A stretch of DNA of 64,000 bases from Hellea sp. Its GTDB lineage: Bacteria; Pseudomonadota; Alphaproteobacteria; Caulobacterales; Maricaulaceae. The stretch's first letter is position 1; the number at the start of each line of letters is the position of its first letter. A model generated the notes under the pieces. That model saw only the letters and a list, made by a program, of their open reading frames with translations. It was not told where the DNA came from and did not search any database. A program made the translations under genes and the position numbers. Location: positions 1 through 64,000 of the forward strand of contig JAHDHS010000006.1 in assembly GCA_020631215.1 (NCBI GenBank), given 5' to 3'. Below are positions 25,531-34,892 of this stretch, piece after piece.

Positions 25531-26028
25531 TTAGATATCGAGGTCTTTGACCGAGAAATTATCCCATGGATTGTCAGATTGTGTTTCGGCTTCCGGCTTA
25601 ACGGCCTCGCTCTGAACGGCTTTAGGCGTCGCCTCAATCAGGCTTTCATCTTTCAGCCATTTCTCGGCGGGCTTGGTTTCATCGCGGTCAAAAACACGGA
25701 TTTCCAGTCCCGGAATCACGGCCCCTTCAATCTTGGCGGAATTTCGTAGAAACTGGCTATCGGTCACGACGGCGCATTTATCTGTGTCAGGCACAGCGCG
25801 CAGCATATGACCGACACGGACAAACTCCTGACGAATTTCGCCCAAGCCGTCAAAATCATCCTGGGCCATATCGACATAAATATTGAAATTATCATTCACG
25901 CCAGTGAGGGTTTCAAGCCAATCCAGGCCCTCAGCCATCGCCTCCTTGGACACTTCCCCGCTTACTGTCATATAAGCGACATTGTCCTCAAATGTCAGAT
26001 CCAAATTGTTTGATCTCATTGCGTGCAT
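25531..26028 (-). CDS. STAS/SEC14-like (SpoIIAA-like, DUF3478) protein
   Basis: This is a roughly 165-residue cytoplasmic protein. The first 115 residues alternate strands and helices in the manner of SpoIIAA-like STAS proteins: VAYMTVSGEVSKEAM, then NIYVDMAQDDFDGLGE, then KCAVVTDSQFLRNSAKIEGAVIPGLEIRVF (broken here for length: motif core is VIPGLEIRVFDRDE). A low-complexity linker rich in Glu/Ala/Pro leads to a short NPWDNFSVKDLDI tail that may be a docking peptide. GGAGAA lies 8 nt upstream of the ATG at 26028. The role is unknown; the family may bind lipids or act in signalling. Confidence 0.65.
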   Translation of the reverse strand: MHAMRSNNLDLTFEDNVAYMTVSGEVSKEAMAEGLDWLETLTGVNDNFNIYVDMAQDDFDGLGEIRQEFVRVGHMLRAVPDTDKCAVVTDSQFLRNSAKIEGAVIPGLEIRVFDRDETKPAEKWLKDESLIEATPKAVQSEAVKPEAETQSDNPWDNFSVKDLDI

Positions 26029-26164
26029 AAATAATTTCTCCTTAAATATTGACCCCGTCATTGGGGGGCGCCCACCATAACGATTGAAACGGTTATTTCA
26101 AGGGATGCCCCCTATCGTGGTTAATGACGCCGCCATTCTGTCGCCTAAGGGTGAGGGTGTAATC

Positions 26165-26475
26165 TGCTCTTCCCCCGCTTGCGGGGGAAATCCCGAAGCG
26201 TAGCGAAGGGGATGGGGGGGAGCGTCAAGAACCGATTAAATAGATGAAATACAAAAACGATATATCTCAATACGCCGCTCCCCCCTCCGCCTCTGCGGGG
26301 CACCTCCCCCGTAAACGGGGGAGTATAATACAACTTCCCTCTCCCTTGAGGGAGAGGGTGCGGCGCAGCCGCGGGTGAGGGTGTACCCAAGCCAATTTAG
26401 TACACCCTCATCCGTCACCCGCTCATCCCTGCGAAGGCAGGGACTTGACACCTTCTCCCTCAAGGGAGAAGGAAC
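26165..26475. repeat. Cluster of REP-like palindromic repeats
   Basis: Four palindromes occur within about 300 bp: CCCCCGCTTGCGGGGG (26172-26187), a CTCCCCCGT/ACGGGGGAG pair (26304-26323), CCCTCTCCCT/AGGGAGAGGG (26337-26358) and CCTTCTCCCT/AGGGAGAAGG (26451-26472). The last two belong to larger copies in opposite orientation, joined by an 11-bp inverted match (26376-26386 and 26400-26410). Spacing is irregular and there is no spacer pattern. This resembles REP/BIME intergenic repeats; no ORF of note crosses it. Confidence 0.75.
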
Positions 26476-26589
26476 AATTGATTGTATCCACGTTTTACCT
26501 AAATTTTCCTGAGTGGTTTCAAGGGGTTGTAAAATAATCACCCATTTGAATCCCCACTCCCCGCAACCGTAGTATTTTAGAATTGTTCT

Positions 26590-26928
26590 TTTGGCCTTGG
26601 GACAGGTAACCGGTCAGTTGCTGGGTCAGAGGACGGTGCGGGTTGAGCGCCGGGTGGTGACACATTCGGTTGTGCCGGGCCTGCTGGCGAGAGCTGACCA
26701 GACGTGCAGATCTTTACAACATCTGCATTGACTGTCTGCGTATATACCGGCCGTCAGCGAAAACGCATCGCCGCGAACCTTGGCGTTCGTGTAAAATATG
26801 ATTCTAACCCTATGGTGTCCATCATGAACGCCGGGGTTCGCGGGCTGTCCTTACCTAAAGGATTTAACCCAAAGGCTGAGCGCAAGATCGCCAGCAGGAG
26901 TAATCGCATGGGCGGAACAAACTCGTAG
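26590..26928 (+). ncRNA. Gene-free segment with several strong RNA-like helices (unidentified)
   Basis: No convincing protein is encoded here (the longest frame, 26704-26928, has no recognisable motif). The plus strand can form GGTCAGTT/AGCTGACC (enclosing ~60 nt), CAGAC/GTCTG around TGCAGAT/ATCTGCA, and an 18-bp helix between 26771-26788 and 26826-26843. The last helix has two U-G pairs on the plus strand but mismatches on the minus strand. It does not contain the RNase P signature or a tmRNA tag frame. It may be a structured RNA or a decayed mobile element. Confidence 0.3.
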
Positions 26929-26998
26929 GGCGGATTAGACCGTTAGGTCGTAATCCGCCATTTAGGCAAAGCGGCAGGTTACGCTGCGCTAACCTGCC
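26929..26998. repeat. Two palindromic intergenic repeats
   Basis: GGCGGATTAGACC and GGTCGTAATCCGCC (26929-26959) form one long hairpin. GGCAGGTTA and TAACCTGCC (26973-26998) form a second with an 8-nt loop. Sequences of this type, followed by CCTACG, recur between genes in many proteobacteria. From here to the DUF885 terminator at 27093 nothing else is seen. Confidence 0.7.
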
Positions 26999-27092
26999 CT
27001 ACGGGGTGGGGGTTGAGTGCCTCCTCCGGGATGACAGGGAAAGAAGGGCAGTGTCTCTCTACGCCGGTTGGATCTATGGATGCCTAAGCGGC

Positions 27093-27118
27093 AAAAAATG
27101 CCCCGGCTGGCGGGGCAT
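27093..27118 (-). terminator. Intrinsic terminator of the DUF885 gene pair
   Basis: On the minus strand ATGCCCC, a 7-nt loop and GGGGCAT form a 7-bp stem followed directly by TTTTTT. It lies about 30 bp past the stop codon of the downstream DUF885 gene, the expected place for the operon terminator. Confidence 0.85.
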
Positions 27119-27147
27119 GAGATGAGAGGAGGTTGATGATCGAAAAT

Positions 27148-29031
27148 TTATAGCCGTTCGGGCAGGTAATCGTCCTTTTGGGCGGTTTCGATATAGGCTT
27201 TGACGCTGTTCTCCATTTCGTAAAGCGGGACAGGGCCGGTGGCCAAAATCGCTTCGTGGAAATCCCGGATGTCGAATTTATCGCCAAGCTCGTCTTTGGC
27301 CATTTCGCGGAGTTCCAAGATTTTCAACATGCCGATTTTATAGGCGGTCGCCTGACCCGGCATAACGATATAGCGTTCAATGGCTTTGACGATGTCGCCC
27401 TCGGGATTGGGCGTATTGTCCTTAAGATATTGAATGGCTTCCTCGCGGGTCCATTTTTTATCATGCAGGCCAGTATCGACGACCAGACGCGCGGCGCGCC
27501 AGATCTCCATGGCTAGACGTCCGAAGTCGGAATAGGGGTCCTGATAAAAACCCATCTCTTTCGGGAGATATTCGGTGTAAAGCCCCCAGCCTTCGGAATA
27601 GGGGGTGTAGCCACCGAATTTACGGAATTTCGGGACGTTTTCCAGCTCTTGCGAAATGGCGATCTGCATGTGGTGCCCGGGAATGCCTTCGTGATAGGCC
27701 AGCGCCTCCATCTGATAGATCGGCATGTCTGCCATTTTATAGAGATTGGCATAGTAATAGCCGGGGCGGGAGCCATCAGGGGCCGGGCGGGAGTAGAAAG
27801 CCTTACCGGCGGATTTTTCGCGGAAGGGTTCAACCGCGCGGACTTCCATCGGGGCCTTGGGCGCGCGGCGGAAATAGTCCGGAATTTTCTCCCGCATGAC
27901 ATCGATCAGGCGCGTGGCTTCTTTCAGGTAAGCCTGTTTGCCGTCTTCGGTTTCAGGGTAGTAAAATTGCGGATCGGTTCGCAGGAATTCGAAGAACTCC
28001 TGCAGGTCGCCTTTGAAGTCGACCTGCACCATGATGTCCCGCATTTCATCCTGAATGCGGGCGACCTCGGACAGGCCGATCTCGTGAATTTCCTTGGCGG
28101 AGAGCTCTGTGGTCGTCATTTGCGACAGTCGGTAGGCGTAGAAATCATCGCCATTGGGCAGTTTCCAGACGCCGTCATCCGTATTGGCGGCGGCTTCCTG
28201 GCGCTGCATTTCGGCGATGAAACGCTGATAAACCGGGGCGACATCGCTTTGGATGGCTTCGATAGCGCGGCTGTAAAGACCGGTTTTGGTGTCGTCATCC
28301 AGTTCCAGCTTTTCGACTTTCTTTTTGAAGTCGGACAGCAGGAGGTTGAGCTCTTCTGTGTCCTCCAGAGGCGCGCCTTGCAGGACGTTTTTGGCGTCCT
28401 GAATGATGTAGGGAAAAACGAATTTTGGCGGGACAATGCCCTTGTCAAAACTACGAATGGAGTTGTCGATGATCTCGCCGAAATAATCATCCACCGTTTC
28501 AAGACGGGTAATATAGGCCTCGGCGTCAGCCTGGCTGCTGATGCGGTGGTTATTGATCAGGAAGGTCGGGATGCCTTTCTGCGCCCCATACATTTGATGA
28601 AAGGCATAATTATGATCCCACCATTTGCGGCCCTCAGTGCTGTCTTCGATGGATTTTTCATAAAGCCGCCAGGACAGCTGCGCATCCTCATTCAGCTTGT
28701 CATAGTCGAATTTGGACTTCATCTCTGCGAGGTCTTTCAGGCCTTTCTGATATTGCTTTTCAGAAAAGGCGCGCGAGGAGTCGTTCCACTCATCCATGCG
28801 ATCCTTCATGCCCAAAGTGGTCATGAATTGCGGATAGTCTTTGATATTGTCATTAAACCCCGTTTCGAACCAAGCGTTCAGGCGTTCGCTTTCGGTCATA
28901 TTCGAGGTGTCAACGGCGGGGGCTGTTTGGGATTGCGCGGTTTTGGTCTGAGTTGTGTCGGATGTCGCCGCATCTTTTGGCTGACAGGCGATCAGCGCCG
29001 TTGTCATCAACAAGATAGAAAAATACTTCAT
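27148..29031 (-). CDS. DUF885 family lipoprotein (putative metallopeptidase), copy 2
   Basis: This 627-residue protein has a lipoprotein signal with lipobox LIAC (Cys16). The DUF885 core has YHEGIPGHHMQIAI, a HExxxHH-like zinc motif, and later EGWGLYTEYL with a probable third-ligand Glu. The C-terminus holds the conserved MPGQATAYKIGMLKI stretch. DUF885 proteins are thought to be gluzincin-like peptidases, but substrates are mostly unknown. It lies 1 bp after the stop of a close paralogue (29033-30877), so both come from one operon and act in the envelope. Confidence 0.85.
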   Translation of the reverse strand: MKYFSILLMTTALIACQPKDAATSDTTQTKTAQSQTAPAVDTSNMTESERLNAWFETGFNDNIKDYPQFMTTLGMKDRMDEWNDSSRAFSEKQYQKGLKDLAEMKSKFDYDKLNEDAQLSWRLYEKSIEDSTEGRKWWDHNYAFHQMYGAQKGIPTFLINNHRISSQADAEAYITRLETVDDYFGEIIDNSIRSFDKGIVPPKFVFPYIIQDAKNVLQGAPLEDTEELNLLLSDFKKKVEKLELDDDTKTGLYSRAIEAIQSDVAPVYQRFIAEMQRQEAAANTDDGVWKLPNGDDFYAYRLSQMTTTELSAKEIHEIGLSEVARIQDEMRDIMVQVDFKGDLQEFFEFLRTDPQFYYPETEDGKQAYLKEATRLIDVMREKIPDYFRRAPKAPMEVRAVEPFREKSAGKAFYSRPAPDGSRPGYYYANLYKMADMPIYQMEALAYHEGIPGHHMQIAISQELENVPKFRKFGGYTPYSEGWGLYTEYLPKEMGFYQDPYSDFGRLAMEIWRAARLVVDTGLHDKKWTREEAIQYLKDNTPNPEGDIVKAIERYIVMPGQATAYKIGMLKILELREMAKDELGDKFDIRDFHEAILATGPVPLYEMENSVKAYIETAQKDDYLPERL

Positions 29032-29032
29032 G

Positions 29033-30877
29033 TTAGATCTCCTTTGATTTTGTTTCTTTTATCCATTCATCGACCAGATCTTCCAAAACAGCCAGAGGGA
29101 CAGAGCCATTGGCCAGCACCACGTCATGGAAGGCGGCGATGTCGAATTTTTCGCCTAATTCACTTTGGGCTTTTTGTTTCAGATCGCCGATTTTCAGCAT
29201 CCCGATCTTATAGGCTGTGGCTTGTCCCGGCCAGACGATATAGCGGTCAATCTCGGCCCGGACGTCGCCTTCGGGATTTGGGATATTATCGAGATAATAT
29301 TGGACGGCTTCTTCGCGGGTCCATTTTTTCGAATGGATGCCTGTATCGACAACCAGACGGGCGGCGCGGAATATCTCCATGGAGAGGCGTCCGAAGTCGC
29401 TATAGGGATCTGTGTAGAGACCTAGCTCGGCCGGGACGGCTTCGGCGTAAAGTGCCCAGCCTTCGATATAGGCCGTATGACCACCCAGGGTTCGGAATTT
29501 TGGCAGGCCCTGCAATTCCTGCGCGATGGCCAGTTGCATATGGTGACCCGGGATGCCTTCATGATAGGCGAGGGCTTGCATGAGGTATTTCGGTTGATCC
29601 GCCATATTTTTCAGGTTGATATAATATGTGCCTGGCCGGGAGCCATCCAAGGCGGGGCTGTTGTAAAACGCGCCAAAGGCTGTGTCTTCGCGAAACGGTT
29701 CAACCCGTTTGACAATCATATCGGCCTTGGGTTTGACATTAAAAAGACTATCGAGCCTGCCTTTCATATCGTCAATAATCGCTGTGGCCTCTGTGATGTA
29801 GCTCTGCCGGCCTTCATCATTGTCCGGATAGACGAATTGTTTGTCCGTGCGCAGGTAATTGAAAAACTCTTTCAGGGTTCCGGTGAACTCAACCTGTTTC
29901 ATGATTGCGCGCATTTCGTCCTGTATGCGGGCGACTTCGGCCAGGCCGATTTCGTGGATTTCCTCGGCGGTCATATCTGTGGTCGTGTAGTTTTTCAGCC
30001 GGGCGGCATAATAGTCACCACCATCAGGCAGTTTCCATGCGCCGTCTTCTTGATTGGCTACGCCGGCATGTTCATCGAACATAGCGATCAAAGACAGATA
30101 GGCTGGCTGGACAGATCCCAACAATGCGGCTTTGCCGCCTGCCAGCAATGTGTCTTTTTCATCCTGGGCTATATCGAGCTTATTGATTTTAGTTTGAAGA
30201 TCATCCCAAAGGGGGCTGTCTTTATCACTTTGGTCAAAGGGCTGTCCGCTGATAACATTACGGGAAGCTTTTCTGATCTTACCATAAACAAATTTGGGGA
30301 GCAGCACGCCAGCTTCGGCCTGTTTGCGCGCGCGGCTTTCAGCCTGACCGAGATAACGTTCAAATGCAGTCAAACGCGCAATGTAAGCTTTGGCATCATC
30401 TGCAGTTTCAACTTTGTGGAAGTTGATCATGAAAGACGGCAGGCTGGAATGAGGCCCCGACATGTGTTCAAACACATAATCATGCTGGCCAAATTTGTGG
30501 TTGCGAAGCGAATTTTCTACATCATATTCAAACAAGCGATAAGACAAGCGGGTTTGGGGATCGAGCCGGTCAATGTCAAAGTCACGCCGCATTTCGGTCA
30601 GCCAGCCCTCTTTCAAAACCGCCTCTTCATCGGCGGCCATTTGAGAGATGTCGTCCAATTTGTCCTGATTGTCTTTAATGCCCTGAAAAGTCTGGGTCAT
30701 AGGGGACTGAGCGAGTTCTTCTTCGTAGCGTGCCGCGAACCATGCATTCAAACGGTCACTCTCCGCTTGGACAAGCTGCTCACGGGTTTGTTTTCCGTCA
30801 CTGCCGGGCTGGCAAGCGGTTATCAGGGGCGTGCCGAGCAGGCAGGCTGCCATCGTTAGGGGGAGTAGGCCTCGCAT
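29033..30877 (-). CDS. DUF885 family lipoprotein (putative metallopeptidase), copy 1
   Basis: This 614-residue protein has a signal peptide with lipobox ITAC (Cys22). It shares the DUF885 architecture with its downstream neighbour: LNAWFAARYEEEL near the N-terminus, the zinc motif YHEGIPGHHMQLAI, EGWALYAEAV, and WPGQATAYKIGMLKI. Much of the length aligns with the next gene without large gaps, indicating an old tandem duplication. It is divergent from cckA, with an 86-bp intergenic region holding both promoters. The substrate is unknown; a peptide-scavenging or wall-related role is possible. Confidence 0.85.
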   Translation of the reverse strand: MRGLLPLTMAACLLGTPLITACQPGSDGKQTREQLVQAESDRLNAWFAARYEEELAQSPMTQTFQGIKDNQDKLDDISQMAADEEAVLKEGWLTEMRRDFDIDRLDPQTRLSYRLFEYDVENSLRNHKFGQHDYVFEHMSGPHSSLPSFMINFHKVETADDAKAYIARLTAFERYLGQAESRARKQAEAGVLLPKFVYGKIRKASRNVISGQPFDQSDKDSPLWDDLQTKINKLDIAQDEKDTLLAGGKAALLGSVQPAYLSLIAMFDEHAGVANQEDGAWKLPDGGDYYAARLKNYTTTDMTAEEIHEIGLAEVARIQDEMRAIMKQVEFTGTLKEFFNYLRTDKQFVYPDNDEGRQSYITEATAIIDDMKGRLDSLFNVKPKADMIVKRVEPFREDTAFGAFYNSPALDGSRPGTYYINLKNMADQPKYLMQALAYHEGIPGHHMQLAIAQELQGLPKFRTLGGHTAYIEGWALYAEAVPAELGLYTDPYSDFGRLSMEIFRAARLVVDTGIHSKKWTREEAVQYYLDNIPNPEGDVRAEIDRYIVWPGQATAYKIGMLKIGDLKQKAQSELGEKFDIAAFHDVVLANGSVPLAVLEDLVDEWIKETKSKEI

Positions 30878-30963
30878 ATGTACATTCCTAAATTTCGTCT
30901 TGTTTTAAAGGCTAACCCTTATTTAGGGCAGGTCAAACGCAAATTCTTCGTTAAAGTAAGTCG

Positions 30964-33507
30964 ATGAGTGAAATGATTCGCACAGATAAGACGCCTTCCG
31001 GCGGCAAAGCATGGCATTTTATTTTCATGCTTTGCCTGATCAGCGTGGCGCTCGCCGCTTGCCTAATCGCCGGTTTGAAATGGCAAGACTTCCCGCCATC
31101 TGCGCTTGTGCTGCTGGCAGGCTTAGCCATTTTGGCTGTGTTTGGTTTTTTTGCGATGAGCATCATCCGGCGGAATGATCAATTACGCGATATGCGCGGG
31201 TCAGTCAGGGAAAATATCTATAGTGATGCGTTCTTTCTATCGCCAAACCCAAGCGTGATTTTGCAGGCGGGGAAGCCCGTTCATGCCAATTCGGCTTATT
31301 TGGAACTCTGCCGCATTCAAGGGCTGGATGTTGAAGTGGGGGCTCCGCCGATCGTTGATCGCTTATTCAAACATTCCAACCAAGACACGGCTTCGGCCAT
31401 TTACCGCTTGCATCACCTACCTGATCACAATGACTTTGCGGAGGAAACGATCGATGTTTTGCAGGACTCAGGTCAACTGAAAAGATATAATTTAACAGTA
31501 CAGAGATTGCGTGACCCTGATGGATCTGTCCTTTGGCAGGTCGAAGATATCACGGATGAGGATTTCGCCGAGGCGGCCATGATGGCGTCTGCGCCGGTAG
31601 GGCTTTTCTCTGTGTCCAAAGATGGACAAATTCTCGCAATCAATGAATCGCTAAATCGCTGGTTGGGCGCAGAAGAGACGGTTCGGCCACAGCATATGAG
31701 AGAATTTATCGAAAATCCTGACAGTCTTTTGGAAAGCACCGCCGAGCCAGGACGAATGGTTCGTACGGAAACCCGGCTGATTACGCGAAAAGGTATCGTG
31801 ACCCCGTCGATCATGGTAGGCAGTTGGCAGGCATTGAACTCGGGTGAACTCGTTGCCAATGTTGCGCTCTATGGGCATTCCAGCACGCGAAAGGATGAGC
31901 TGATTGATGCCGATGTTGAAAAACTCCGTGTCATCGATCCTATGGGGGGCGATGCGAGTGTATCATCATTGACGGGGGATGCTGGCATCGAAGCCGCGCC
32001 GGTGGCAATGCTGGAATTGGCGGGAGAGACTTTATCGGACGCAAAGATAGTATCCTCCAACCCGGCATTTGCCCGTATGAGCGGCGGAGTGGATTGGCAG
32101 AACAAAAATTTTGGTACGGTCTTTGAAGCCCGCGATGCAGAACATAGATTTTTAGAGCTTTCTCCCCCGCAATGCTCTGCGGATAAACCATATGACGCGA
32201 CCTTGCGGCATATGAAAGGGGACGGGTTGCCGGTGAGTGTTTACATCGTCCATGACGCCCAAAGGCCTGATCATGCTTTCGCCTATCTTGTTGATGTCAG
32301 CACTCGTAAATCACTCGAAGCACAATTGGTTCAAAGCCAGAAGATGCAAGCTATTGGTCAGCTTGCCGCAGGTGTCGCACATGATTTCAATAATCTTTTG
32401 ACGGCCATCCGACTCAATACGGATGAATTGTTACAGCGTCACCCGGTCGGGGATCCGTCATACCCGGAGCTTCAAAATATCAATGCGACAGGCGCAAGAG
32501 CGGCGGCTCTGGTTAAAAAGCTGCTGGCATTTTCCCGAAAGCAAACGCGTAGAATGGAAATTTTGAATGTAACGGAGACTTTGTCAGATATGTCCATCAC
32601 GCTGAAGCAAACGCTTGGCGAGAAAGCCAAATTGACTTTGGATCATGCGAGAGATTTGCCGCCCGTGATTGCCGATAAAAGCCAGATTGATACGGTTTTA
32701 ATGAATCTATGCGTGAATGCCCGTGATGCCATGTTGGCTCAAGGCGGCGGGACGATCACAGTCCAGACGGCCCTTTTGCCGCGTGTCGATGTTAAAGATA
32801 CGATTTTGCGCGAGGCGCTTTCGACTCTGCCCGGGGATGATTTTGTCGTGATTTCTGTCATTGATAACGGGACCGGCATGAGTGACGAAGTCAAAGCCAA
32901 GATATTTGAGCCTTTCTTTACAACCAAGGAGCCGGGCAAGGGAACAGGCCTTGGCCTGGCGACGGTTTACGGGATTGTACAGCAGACCGGCGGGCATTTA
33001 GATGTTCAAAGTGAATTGGGCAAAGGCACGACATTCCGTATTTTCTTGCCTGCCGCAGACCCGAATGTTGAGATCACTTCGCCAAAAGAGTTATCTAAAG
33101 CGGCTGCGCCGCGTAAGCCCGCCGATATGGCCGGGCAGGGGAATATCCTTTTTGTTGAGGATGAAGCGTCTGTCCGGGTTATCGCGGCCAAGTCGCTTAG
33201 AAAGCGCGGTTATAATGTGATTGAAGCGGAAGATGGGGACGAGGCCTTGGAAAAGCTGGAAGACACTGAAGAGCCTTTTAATCTGATGATTTCCGATGTT
33301 GTGATGCCGGGGATTGACGGGCCAACCTTGCTAAAACAAGGGCGAGAGATGTTGGGTGACGCCCGAATCGTCTTTATCTCCGGCTATGCCGAAGAAGAAT
33401 TTTCCGACCTTCTGTCCGAAGAACCGGATGTGACCTTCCTTCCAAAACCCTTCACGCTTGAACAATTGGCCGAAAAAGTGAAGGCGGAAATAGGCGATGC
33501 ACAGTAA
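30964..33507 (+). CDS. cckA: Hybrid sensor histidine kinase CckA
   Basis: This 847-residue protein has two N-terminal membrane helices (about 17-38 and 46-67), PAS-like regions, then HisKA with the phospho-acceptor His473 in [10 protein letters not shown]. The ATPase domain has [17 protein letters not shown] and [13 protein letters not shown]-terminal receiver domain has the phospho-acceptor Asp778 in MISDVVMPG. This layout is that of CckA, which with ChpT controls the cell-cycle regulator CtrA. The AHDFNN box and the location next to recA support the name. Its distance from other kinases and the lack of a partner regulator fit phosphorelay signalling through ChpT elsewhere. Confidence 0.92.
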   Translation: MSEMIRTDKTPSGGKAWHFIFMLCLISVALAACLIAGLKWQDFPPSALVLLAGLAILAVFGFFAMSIIRRNDQLRDMRGSVRENIYSDAFFLSPNPSVILQAGKPVHANSAYLELCRIQGLDVEVGAPPIVDRLFKHSNQDTASAIYRLHHLPDHNDFAEETIDVLQDSGQLKRYNLTVQRLRDPDGSVLWQVEDITDEDFAEAAMMASAPVGLFSVSKDGQILAINESLNRWLGAEETVRPQHMREFIENPDSLLESTAEPGRMVRTETRLITRKGIVTPSIMVGSWQALNSGELVANVALYGHSSTRKDELIDADVEKLRVIDPMGGDASVSSLTGDAGIEAAPVAMLELAGETLSDAKIVSSNPAFARMSGGVDWQNKNFGTVFEARDAEHRFLELSPPQCSADKPYDATLRHMKGDGLPVSVYIVHDAQRPDHAFAYLVDVSTRKSLEAQLVQSQKMQAIGQLAAGVAHDFNNLLTAIRLNTDELLQRHPVGDPSYPELQNINATGARAAALVKKLLAFSRKQTRRMEILNVTETLSDMSITLKQTLGEKAKLTLDHARDLPPVIADKSQIDTVLMNLCVNARDAMLAQGGGTITVQTALLPRVDVKDTILREALSTLPGDDFVVISVIDNGTGMSDEVKAKIFEPFFTTKEPGKGTGLGLATVYGIVQQTGGHLDVQSELGKGTTFRIFLPAADPNVEITSPKELSKAAAPRKPADMAGQGNILFVEDEASVRVIAAKSLRKRGYNVIEAEDGDEALEKLEDTEEPFNLMISDVVMPGIDGPTLLKQGREMLGDARIVFISGYAEEEFSDLLSEEPDVTFLPKPFTLEQLAEKVKAEIGDAQ

Positions 33508-33544
33508 ATATGTTTTTGCTTTGTTCTTTTTGCTTGCAATGTGA

Positions 33545-33559
33545 GAACAAATATGAAAC
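33545..33559 (-). promoter_or_regulatory. Candidate LexA operator upstream of recA
   Basis: GAAC-N7-AAAC (reverse GTTT-N7-GTTC) matches the alphaproteobacterial LexA direct repeat GTTC-N7-GTTC in 7 of 8 fixed bases. It lies 92 bp before the recA ATG. A separate perfect inverted repeat, TTTGTTCT at 33520-33527 and AGAACAAA at 33544-33551, overlaps it. SOS control of recA is well established in this class; this particular site is a prediction. Confidence 0.45.
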
Positions 33560-33650
33560 ATGCGTTATGTAAATATACGGCAGTCCATTTCCAGCCGTTA
33601 CTTTATGAAGATTGTCGAAGGGCTCCGATAATCTAAACTGGAGTTATAAA

Positions 33651-34757
33651 ATGGCCAGAAACACTACACCACTAAAAGTTGTCGGCAAGGCAGATGACAA
33701 AAACAAATCCGCTGCGTTAGAGGCTGCGATGTCTCAAATCGATCGTGCCTTTGGCAAGGGCGCCGTGATGAAATTGGGGCAAAAATCAGCCATGGACGTT
33801 GAAGCCGTTTCAACCGGTTCGCTGGGTTTGGATATTGCACTGGGCATAGGCGGGCTGCCTAAAGGCCGTATTATTGAAATTTACGGCCCGGAATCCTCCG
33901 GTAAAACGACGCTGTCTTTGCATGCTGTTGCCGAAATGCAGAAAACGGGCGGTGTGGCAGCTTTTATTGACGCCGAACATGCGCTTGACCCTGTCTATGC
34001 GGCCAAGCTGGGGGTTGATGTCAATGAATTGCTGATTGCGCAGCCGGATACAGGCGAGCAGGGGCTGGAGATTGCTGATACGCTTGTACGTTCGGGCGCT
34101 GTCGATATTTTGGTCATTGACTCAGTGGCCGCTTTAACGCCGCGCGCCGAATTAGAAGGTGATATGGGTGACAGCCTACCGGGCCTACAGGCCCGTCTGA
34201 TGAGTCAGGCTTTGCGCAAATTGACAGGCTCAATTTCTAAGTCCGGCTGTATGGTGATCTTTATCAACCAGATTCGTCATAAAATCGGGGTCATGTATGG
34301 ATCGCCGGAGACCACAACGGGCGGTAACGCCTTAAAATTCTATTCCTCGGTTCGTTTGGATATTCGCCGGATTGGCGCGATCAAATATCGTGATGAAGTC
34401 ATTGGCAATCAGACCCGTGTGAAAATCGTCAAAAACAAAGTGGCGCCGCCATTCCGTCAGGTTGAGTTTGATATCATGTATGGCGAAGGCATATCGAAAA
34501 CAGGCGAGTTGATCGATCTGGGCGTGAAAGCCGAAGTCGTAGAGAAATCAGGTTCCTGGTATTCCTATGGTGAGGAGCGTATCGGGCAGGGGCGTGAAAA
34601 TGTCCGTAAGTTTCTTTTGGAAAACCCGGATGTTGCTGAAGATATCGAAACAAGAATTCGTACAAATGAAGGCTTGATCGAAGATGAGCTCTTAATGCCA
34701 AAAGACGAGCAGATTGAGGATGAGGGTGAAGAACCTGCGATCGGATTGGGCGCATAG
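33651..34757 (+). CDS. recA: Recombinase RecA
   Basis: This 368-residue RecA drives strand exchange and SOS co-protease activity. Walker A is GPESSGKTT, the region [11 protein letters not shown] and the segment [19 protein letters not shown] are standard, and [22 protein letters not shown] contains the L2 DNA-binding loop. The C-terminus is acidic, as usual. ATG 33651 has GGAG 7 nt upstream; an in-frame ATG at 33612 would add 13 residues not found in RecA. A terminator follows at 34805. A LexA-like site lies upstream. Confidence 0.98.
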   Translation: MARNTTPLKVVGKADDKNKSAALEAAMSQIDRAFGKGAVMKLGQKSAMDVEAVSTGSLGLDIALGIGGLPKGRIIEIYGPESSGKTTLSLHAVAEMQKTGGVAAFIDAEHALDPVYAAKLGVDVNELLIAQPDTGEQGLEIADTLVRSGAVDILVIDSVAALTPRAELEGDMGDSLPGLQARLMSQALRKLTGSISKSGCMVIFINQIRHKIGVMYGSPETTTGGNALKFYSSVRLDIRRIGAIKYRDEVIGNQTRVKIVKNKVAPPFRQVEFDIMYGEGISKTGELIDLGVKAEVVEKSGSWYSYGEERIGQGRENVRKFLLENPDVAEDIETRIRTNEGLIEDELLMPKDEQIEDEGEEPAIGLGA

Positions 34758-34804
34758 CCTCTAATCTGTGTCTTCTGGGCTGTTATGGCCTGAAATTACG
34801 AAAT

Positions 34805-34834
34805 GAGCGCTTGGCACTGCCGAGCGCTCTTTCT
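34805..34834 (+). terminator. Intrinsic terminator after recA
   Basis: GAGCGCT and AGCGCTC (34805-34811 and 34823-34829) pair, with GGC/GCC extending inside the loop, and TTTCT follows. It is 48 bp past the recA stop codon and 58 bp before alaS, so alaS likely has its own promoter. Confidence 0.75.
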
Positions 34835-34892
34835 ATATGAGGCCTGCAATATAGAGACTGTGCAACATCCCACGGTTTAGACAGGATTAAAT

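Noticed and set aside
26165..26475. Possible CRISPR array
   Set aside because: The palindromes differ in sequence and spacing, orientation alternates, and no cas gene is present.
26704..26928. Small ORF of 74 codons
   Set aside because: No ribosome-binding site or recognisable motif, and it crosses a strong RNA hairpin and repeat-rich DNA.
27649..29583. A 644-residue open frame on the plus strand across the DUF885 genes
   Set aside because: It is antisense to two genes with clear family motifs; its translation is repetitive mirror-codon sequence with no domain, and arises from codon bias. The same applies to 29477-30859.
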